Shown here piece by piece: positions 58,705 through 64,000 of a DNA stretch of 64,000 bases. Every line of letters starts with the position of its first letter. The first letter of the stretch is position 1. This DNA is from Paracidovorax oryzae ATCC 19882 (GTDB lineage: Bacteria > Pseudomonadota > Gammaproteobacteria > Burkholderiales > Burkholderiaceae_C): the NCBI RefSeq assembly GCF_000687165.1, contig NZ_JMKU01000007.1, forward strand, positions 62,001 to 126,000, in the 5' to 3' direction. The position numbers and the translations under genes are program-made. The notes under the pieces are model-generated. The model was not told the origin of the DNA, did not search any database, and was given only the letters and a program-made list of their open reading frames with translations.

Positions 58705-59871
58705 ATGAAGAAGACCTTCGCCACCGCCGCCGCCCTCGCCACCCTGTGCCTCGCCGGCCCCGCCTCGGCCCAGGAGGAGATCAAGATCGGCGCCATCGTC
58801 ACGCTGTCGGGCGCGGGCGCGGCCTGGGGACAGGCGATGCTCTACGCGGCCGAGCTCGCGGCCGACGACGTGAACGCCAAGGGCGGCCTGGAGGTGGGTG
58901 GCAGGAAGCACCCGGTGAAAGTGGTGGCCTACGACGACAAGTACCAGGCCGGCGAGGCGGTGACGGCGGCCAACCGCCTGATCTTCGAGGACAAGGTGCA
59001 GTACATCATCGGCCCGGTCGGCTCCGCCGCCGCGCTGGCGGTGTCGCCCATCGTGAACAAGAACAAGGTGGTGATGCTCACGCTCGGCTTCACCGACAAG
59101 GCGCTCGCCAAGGACAAGCCCTTCAACTTCCGGCCCAACCTGACGACGATGGAAACGTCCCAGCCCCAGATCGACTGGATCGTGAAGGCCAAGGGCGTGA
59201 AGAAGGTCGGCGGCCTGTTCCCGAACGACGAGACCGGCCAGCAGATCGCGCAGGATCTGGAGAAGGCCTACGCCAAGGCCGGCGCCCAACTCAACGCCAA
59301 GGAATTCTTCGAGCGCGAGCGCGTGGACATGATGCCGCTGCTCACCCGCCTGATGGCCAAGGGCGTCGATGCGATCGAGCTGGACGGCAACGCGCCCGGC
59401 ACCGCGGGCCTGATCGTCAAGCAGGCGCGCGAGTTGGGATTCAAGGGCGCGATCATCCGCAGCGGCGGCCCCGCGACGCCCGAGATCGTGAACGTGGCGG
59501 GTGCCGGCGCGACCAACGGCATGCTGGTGAACACGCCCGTCAACCCGGCGAATGCCGCCGTCAAGGCCTACTCCGAGCGCTACTTCGCCAAGTACAAGAA
59601 GCGCATGAACGGCTTCAGCCCGGCGTTCTACGACGGCACGCGCATGCTGTTCCAGGCCATGGCCTCGGCCGGCACCGCGGCGGACACCGACAAGGTGCGC
59701 ACCGCGCTCGAGGCCATCAAGGACTACCAAGGCATCCTGGGCACCCTGAACTGGACGGGCGCGAGCGTGTACGGCATCGCCCACCAGATCGACGCGCCCT
59801 TCTACATCGCCCGCGTGCAGGATGGCCAGGAAGTGGTCGAGGCGACCTGCTCGCTCACTGCCTGCAAGTGA
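58705..59871 (+). CDS. Branched-chain-amino-acid-type ABC transporter substrate-binding protein
   Basis: A 388-residue periplasmic binding protein of the LIV/Leu-binding family. The signal peptide covers residues 1-22 (ending GPASAQEE), then IKIGAIVTLSGAGAAWGQ marks the ligand-binding N-domain. Two cysteines near the C-terminus (EATCSLTACK) could form a disulfide. Members of this family bind amino acids, aromatic acids, dicarboxylates and amides, so the ligand is open. CAGGAG precedes the ATG. Permeases and ATPases follow directly. Confidence 0.92.
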   Translation: MKKTFATAAALATLCLAGPASAQEEIKIGAIVTLSGAGAAWGQAMLYAAELAADDVNAKGGLEVGGRKHPVKVVAYDDKYQAGEAVTAANRLIFEDKVQYIIGPVGSAAALAVSPIVNKNKVVMLTLGFTDKALAKDKPFNFRPNLTTMETSQPQIDWIVKAKGVKKVGGLFPNDETGQQIAQDLEKAYAKAGAQLNAKEFFERERVDMMPLLTRLMAKGVDAIELDGNAPGTAGLIVKQARELGFKGAIIRSGGPATPEIVNVAGAGATNGMLVNTPVNPANAAVKAYSERYFAKYKKRMNGFSPAFYDGTRMLFQAMASAGTAADTDKVRTALEAIKDYQGILGTLNWTGASVYGIAHQIDAPFYIARVQDGQEVVEATCSLTACK

Positions 59872-59899
59872 CCGGCGCCCACTCTCCGGGAACACCGCC

Positions 59900-60769
59900 G
59901 TGGATTTCACTTTCCTGCTCGGCCAGGCACTGACCAACGGCCTCATCATCGGGTTGCTCTACCTGCTGATGGCCATCGGCTTCACGCTGGTCTTCGGCGT
60001 CATGCGCGTGGTGAATTTCGCGCATGGCGAGTTCTACATGCTGGGCGCCTTCGTCGCCTATGTCTGCGTCACGAAGCTGCAGCTGCCCTTCCTGGCCGCC
60101 GTGCTCGCCACCTTCGCCGTCACGCTGGTGGCCGGCTGGCTGATCGAAGTGGTGGTGATGAAGGGCTTCCGGGGCGACGAGCTCAACGGGATGATCGCCA
60201 CCATCGGCCTGGCGATGATCCTGCAGAACGGCGCGCTCATGGTCTTCGGGCCCGATCCGCAGTCGATGCCCGCCGTGGCCGAAGGCGTGGTTGCGCTCGG
60301 GCCGGTGGTGCTGCCGATGTCGCGGCTCTACGTGGTGGTGTTCTCGCTGGCGGTGCTGGCGGCGCTCTACGGCTTTCTCATGCACAGCCGCGGCGGCCGC
60401 GCGTTGCGCGCCGTGGTGCAGGACATCGAGATCGCGAACGCCCAGGGCATCCGCTCGCAGTTCATGTACCCGCTGGGCTTCGGCATCGGCGTGGGGCTGG
60501 CGGCGGTGGCCGGCGCGCTGATGGCGCCCGTGTTCTCGGTATCGCCCGGCATCGGCTCCACGCCGCTGCTCAAGGCGTTCATCGTGGTGATCCTGGGCGG
60601 GCTCGGCAGCATCCCGGGCGCGGCGCTCGCGGCGCTGCTGCTGGGCGTGTTCGAGAGCGTGGCCAACACCTTCATGTCCAGCAGCGTCTCCGACATGCTG
60701 CTCTTCGGCTTCGTGATCCTGATGCTGATCTTCCGCCCCTCGGGCCTGCTCGGAAAGGCAGGTCGCTGA
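59900..60769 (+). CDS. LIV-type ABC transporter permease (LivH-like)
   Basis: A 289-residue inner-membrane permease with about eight helices. The family motif RVVNFAHGEFYMLGAF is near residue 36 and the coupling helix VQDIEIANAQGI near 180. The best start is GTG 59900 (VDFTFLLGQ). It is 28 bases after the binding-protein gene. Confidence 0.93.
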   Translation: MDFTFLLGQALTNGLIIGLLYLLMAIGFTLVFGVMRVVNFAHGEFYMLGAFVAYVCVTKLQLPFLAAVLATFAVTLVAGWLIEVVVMKGFRGDELNGMIATIGLAMILQNGALMVFGPDPQSMPAVAEGVVALGPVVLPMSRLYVVVFSLAVLAALYGFLMHSRGGRALRAVVQDIEIANAQGIRSQFMYPLGFGIGVGLAAVAGALMAPVFSVSPGIGSTPLLKAFIVVILGGLGSIPGAALAALLLGVFESVANTFMSSSVSDMLLFGFVILMLIFRPSGLLGKAGR

Positions 60770-60772
60770 ACC

Positions 60773-61780
60773 ATGCACGACGCTTCCACCATGCACCCCA
60801 CCCCTGCCCCGCGCCCGGCGGCCCAGGCATCGCCGGCCGCGCCCGGAGGCCCCTGGAAGGCCTGGATTCCCGCGCTGCTGGCGCTCTTCGCCGCACCGCT
60901 GCTGCTGGCCGGCAATCCGTTCTACGTGCACCTCGCGGTGCTCATCTGCATCAACATCGTCTTCGTGAACGGGCTGTCGGTCATCAGCCGCACGGGGCAG
61001 CTGTCGTTCTGCCATGCCGCGTTCATGGGCATGGGCGCGTTCACGGCGGTGATCTGCACCACGCGCCTGCACACCCCGTTCCCCGTCTCGGTGCTGACGG
61101 GCGTGGGAGCTTCCGTGCTGGTGGCCTGGCTGCTGGGCGCGGTGATCCTGCGCCTGCAGGGCGTGTACTTCGTGCTCGTCACCTTCTGCTTCGGCGAGCT
61201 GTTCCGGCTGGTGCTGCTGGAGGGCGGCAACCTCACCGGCGGCGCCAACGGCATCGCCAACATTCCGCCGGCCAGCATCTTCGGCATCGCGCTGGACAGC
61301 AAGCTGTCGTTCTACGGCCTCGCGGCGGCCGGCGCCTTCGCGTCGATCGTGCTGCTGATCGTGCTCTTCAAGACGCCGCGCGGGCACGAACTCGACGCGG
61401 TGGGCGACAACCCCGACCTGGCCGAGGCGAGCGGCATCGGCATCCAGGGCACGCAGATGTTCGCCTTCCTGCTGGGCAGCGGGCTCGCGGGTTTCGCGGG
61501 GGCACTGCTCGCGCACTACCTGGGCTTCGTGTCGCCCGAGTCGTTCAGCCAGCACGTGTCCGTGGCGGCCATCATCATGCTGGTGATCGGCGGACGCGGC
61601 TCGGTGGTCGGCCCGATCCTCGGCGCGCTCATCATGACGCCGCTGCCGGAGCTGTTCCGCAGCGCGATCGAGACGCAGAACATCCTCTACGGGATCACGC
61701 TGATCCTGGTGCTCAAGTTCCTGCCGATGGGTCTGGTCGGCATCGGCGCCCGGCTGCGGCGCCAGAAAGGCACGCGATGA
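60773..61780 (+). CDS. LIV-type ABC transporter permease (LivM-like)
   Basis: A 335-residue inner-membrane permease with a Pro/Ala-rich N-terminal extension of about 25 residues and eight or so helices. It has the family motifs GQLSFCHAAFMGMGAF near 80, GGANGIANIP near 160 and GRGSVVGPILGA near 280. It starts three bases after the first permease and overlaps the first ATPase by four (ATGA). Confidence 0.93.
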   Translation: MHDASTMHPTPAPRPAAQASPAAPGGPWKAWIPALLALFAAPLLLAGNPFYVHLAVLICINIVFVNGLSVISRTGQLSFCHAAFMGMGAFTAVICTTRLHTPFPVSVLTGVGASVLVAWLLGAVILRLQGVYFVLVTFCFGELFRLVLLEGGNLTGGANGIANIPPASIFGIALDSKLSFYGLAAAGAFASIVLLIVLFKTPRGHELDAVGDNPDLAEASGIGIQGTQMFAFLLGSGLAGFAGALLAHYLGFVSPESFSQHVSVAAIIMLVIGGRGSVVGPILGALIMTPLPELFRSAIETQNILYGITLILVLKFLPMGLVGIGARLRRQKGTR

Positions 61781-62556
61781 CCGCATTGCTCACCATCGAG
61801 GGCCTGGGCAAGAACTTCGGCGGCCTGGCCGCCGTGCGCGACCTGAGCTTCACGCTGAACGAAGGCGAGATCGTCGGGCTGATCGGCCCGAACGGCGCCG
61901 GCAAGAGCACGGCGTTCAACATGATCAGCGGCGCGCTGCCTCCTTCGGCCGGCCACATCGTCTTCGCGGGCGAGGACATCACCGGCCACAAGCCGAGCCA
62001 GGTGGTGCGCCACGGCCTGGCCCGCACCTTCCAGTCGGCCACGGTCTACCCGAAGTCGACGGTGCAGGAGAACGTCTACCGCGGCGCGCTCTGCCATTTC
62101 GGCGTGCCCGTCTGGGCCCAGATCGCGCAGACCGCAGCCTACCGCGATGCCTGCCGCCGCGTGCGCGAGCAGGTGGACCAGGTGCTGGAGACCACGGGGC
62201 TCGCGCCGCTGCGGCACGAGATCGCGGGCGAGCTGGCCTACGGCCACCAGAAGCGCATCGGCGTGGCCGTGGGCCTGGCCACCCGGCCGCGCCTGCTGCT
62301 GCTCGACGAGCCCGCCGCCGGCCTCAACCCCGAGGAATGCGCCGAGTTCGGGCGGCTGCTCAAGACGCTGCGCGATGCGCACGGCATTTCGCTGCTGTTC
62401 GTCGAGCACCACATGGCGCTGGTGATGGGCACCTGCGAAAAGATCATCGTCCTCGTGCAGGGACAGAAGATCGCGCAGGGCACGGCGGAAGAAATCCGCA
62501 ACAGCCCGGCGGTGATCGAGGCCTACCTGGGAGTGGATGAAGATGCGCACGCTTGA
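61777..62556 (+). CDS. LIV-type ABC transporter ATP-binding protein (LivG-like)
   Basis: A 259-residue cytoplasmic ATPase. Walker A is GPNGAGKST near residue 37, the LSGGQ position is replaced by LAYGHQKR, a form common in LivG-like proteins, and Walker B is LLLLDEPAAGLNPEE. The C-terminal AYLG motif of the branched-chain type is present. It overlaps both neighbours. Confidence 0.95.
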   Translation: MTALLTIEGLGKNFGGLAAVRDLSFTLNEGEIVGLIGPNGAGKSTAFNMISGALPPSAGHIVFAGEDITGHKPSQVVRHGLARTFQSATVYPKSTVQENVYRGALCHFGVPVWAQIAQTAAYRDACRRVREQVDQVLETTGLAPLRHEIAGELAYGHQKRIGVAVGLATRPRLLLLDEPAAGLNPEECAEFGRLLKTLRDAHGISLLFVEHHMALVMGTCEKIIVLVQGQKIAQGTAEEIRNSPAVIEAYLGVDEDAHA

Positions 62557-63256
62557 AGTCAAGGACATCGTCGTCCACTACGGGCTGGTGCAGGCCCTGC
62601 ACGGCGTGGGCTTCCGCATCGATGCGGGGAAGATCGTGGCGCTGATCGGCTCCAACGGCGCCGGCAAGAGCACCACGCTCAAGGCGCTGATGGGCCTCAA
62701 GCGCCTGACGGCCGGCTCGCTGCTGCTGGACGGCCAGCCGATCGAGGGCACGCACGCGGCGCAGCGCGTGGGGCTGGGGCTCGCACTCTCGCCCGAGGGC
62801 CGCCGGCTCTTTCCGCGCATGTCCGTCTGGGAGAACCTGATGGTGGGCGCCCACACGGTGCGCTCGTCCGCGCAGCGCGCCCGGTCGCTGGACTTGGTCT
62901 ATGAACTTTTCCCGCGCGTGAAGGAGCGGCGCGAGCAGATGGCGGGGTCGCTATCGGGCGGCGAGCAGCAGATGGTCGCCATCGGCCGGGCTCTGATGTC
63001 GCACCCGCGCATCCTGATGCTCGACGAGCCTTCGCTCGGCATCGCGCCCAAGATCGTCTCGGAAATCGCGCAGGCGATCCGGCGGCTGAATGCCGAGACC
63101 GGCATCTCCGTCGTCCTGGTCGAGCAGAACGCGCGGCTGGCCCTGAAGATGGCGCACGACGCCTACGTGTTCGAGCAGGGGAGCGTGATCCGCTCGGGCT
63201 CCGGACAGGAGCTGCTGAACGACAGCTTCGTGCAGAAGGCCTTCCTCGGCATCTGA
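62537..63256 (+). CDS. LIV-type ABC transporter ATP-binding protein (LivF-like)
   Basis: A 239-residue cytoplasmic ATPase. Walker A GSNGAGKST is near residue 36, the signature is LSGGEQQM near 139, and Walker B ILMLDEPSLGIAP near 158. The C-terminal AFLG ending fits the family. It starts within the last 20 bases of the preceding ATPase gene (ATG 62537 or ATG 62543). Together the five genes encode a full importer. Confidence 0.95.
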   Translation: MKMRTLEVKDIVVHYGLVQALHGVGFRIDAGKIVALIGSNGAGKSTTLKALMGLKRLTAGSLLLDGQPIEGTHAAQRVGLGLALSPEGRRLFPRMSVWENLMVGAHTVRSSAQRARSLDLVYELFPRVKERREQMAGSLSGGEQQMVAIGRALMSHPRILMLDEPSLGIAPKIVSEIAQAIRRLNAETGISVVLVEQNARLALKMAHDAYVFEQGSVIRSGSGQELLNDSFVQKAFLGI

Positions 63257-63282
63257 AGGCCGCACACGAAAGGACCCTCCCC

Positions 63283-64000
63283 ATGCATCCGCAGAACGCG
63301 CCCTCCGCCCCGCCGGTCATCCCGCGCGCGGAAGTGCGGCCCGCGTGGCTCGCGCAGCACACCGAGGCGGCACTCGAGCCCGATCTCGCCATCATCGATC
63401 CGCACCACCACCTGTCCGACCACGGCTGGGGCGGCTACCTCGCGGACGACCTGCTGGCCGACCTGGGCTCGGGCCACCGCATCGAATCGACGGTGTTCAT
63501 CCAAGTGGGCTTCGCGTACCGCGACCACGGCCCGGAGCACCTTCGCCCCGTGGGCGAAACCGAGCGCGTGGTCCGCATCGCGCGCGAAGCCGCCCAGGCG
63601 GGGCACGCCACGCGGCTCTGCGCCGGTATCGTCGGCTTCGCCGATCTCTCGCTGGGCGCGGCCGTCGAGGAGGTGCTCGTGGCGCACCTGGAGGCTGGCA
63701 ACGGGCGATTCCGCGGCATCCGCTGCCATGCCGCGGCGCATCCCGAATTCCAGTACGGCGTCATGCAGGCGCCGCCGCTGCACCTGTACCTGAACGGCCC
63801 GTTCCGCGAGGGGTTCGCGAAGCTCGCCCCCTTCGGGCTGAGCTTCGATTCCTGGGCGTACCACACCCAGCTGGCCGAACTCGCCGACCTGGCCCGCGCC
63901 TTCCCGCAGACGCCCGTGGCGATCGACCACGTCGGGGCGCCGGTCGGCGTCGGGCCCTACGCGGGCCGGCACGATGCGGTGTTCGCGCAGTGGAGGGCCG
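63283..64000 (+). CDS. Amidohydrolase-2 family hydrolase (partial, runs off the window)
   Basis: The first 239 residues of a TIM-barrel metal-dependent hydrolase of the PF04909 type (L-fuconolactonase / 2-pyrone-4,6-dicarboxylate lactonase-like). The metal motif IDPHHHLSDHGWGG is near residue 42 and a second conserved segment is VAIDHVGAP near residue 217. Members usually hydrolyse lactones or decarboxylate aromatic acids. The gene begins 26 bases after the last transporter ATPase with AAAGGA before the ATG, so it is probably part of the same transcript. The C-terminus is outside the window. Confidence 0.85.
   Translation, partial: MHPQNAPSAPPVIPRAEVRPAWLAQHTEAALEPDLAIIDPHHHLSDHGWGGYLADDLLADLGSGHRIESTVFIQVGFAYRDHGPEHLRPVGETERVVRIAREAAQAGHATRLCAGIVGFADLSLGAAVEEVLVAHLEAGNGRFRGIRCHAAAHPEFQYGVMQAPPLHLYLNGPFREGFAKLAPFGLSFDSWAYHTQLAELADLARAFPQTPVAIDHVGAPVGVGPYAGRHDAVFAQWRA

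Overview
The window is a chromosomal segment of a high-GC betaproteobacterium, almost certainly Comamonadaceae and most like Acidovorax. This rests on the folC-dedD-cvpA-purF-metZ order, the full rpsB-to-lpxB envelope run, and codon use and protein character throughout. It is mostly core genome with a few accessory blocks. I see no prophage, insertion sequence, CRISPR array or rRNA.

Layout. 1-2439 (minus): a Bcr/CflA-type exporter cut by the window edge and a multi-pass DUF1624 membrane protein. 2454-3305 (minus): a tandemly duplicated Ala-Glu-Asp tRNA array with its own promoter and terminator. 3291-10345 (minus): gltX, metZ, purF, cvpA, a SPOR-domain protein and folC. 10393-20444 (mostly plus): an ArsC-like protein, a glycine-zipper protein, ppnP, argG, an ECF41-type sigma factor with its carboxymuconolactone-decarboxylase partner, a LysR regulator divergent from a metallo-beta-lactamase-fold protein that has lost its metal ligands, murB divergent from yajQ, a retropepsin-like protease and a degenerate HD-GYP protein. 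20445-22694 (minus): plsY, ybaK and an aldo/keto reductase. 22768-29279 (plus): an internally deleted nei-like gene, a hydrolase, prfB with its programmed +1 frameshift, pepN, fbp and tRNA-Thr(CGT).

29357-44523 (minus) is one long run for translation factors and envelope building: rpsB-tsf-pyrH-frr-uppS-cdsA-dxr-rseP-bamA-skp-lpxD-fabZ-lpxA-lpxB-rnhB-trmH. It links isoprenoid, phospholipid and lipid A synthesis to outer-membrane protein assembly. 44834-51201 holds a D-amino-acid-dehydrogenase-like protein, the bifunctional NAD(P)HX repair enzyme, a small membrane-anchored protein flanked by hairpins, an MCE (Mla-like) permease/substrate-binding/lipoprotein trio without an ATPase gene, and a MerR regulator. 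The regulator is divergent from a His-rich zinc/cadmium/lead-type P-type ATPase.

53500-64000 (plus) is the most distinctive part. A 114-bp nested palindromic element lies in front of tcuR. It is followed by tcuA and tcuB (tricarballylate-type dehydrogenase and its electron-transfer partner), an SCP2-like protein, an alpha/beta hydrolase, a complete branched-chain-amino-acid-type ABC transporter and an amidohydrolase running off the window. This looks like a catabolic island in which an ABC uptake system takes the place of the usual TcuC carrier and hydrolases may release a tricarboxylate-like acid from a larger substrate. That substrate is inferred, not shown.
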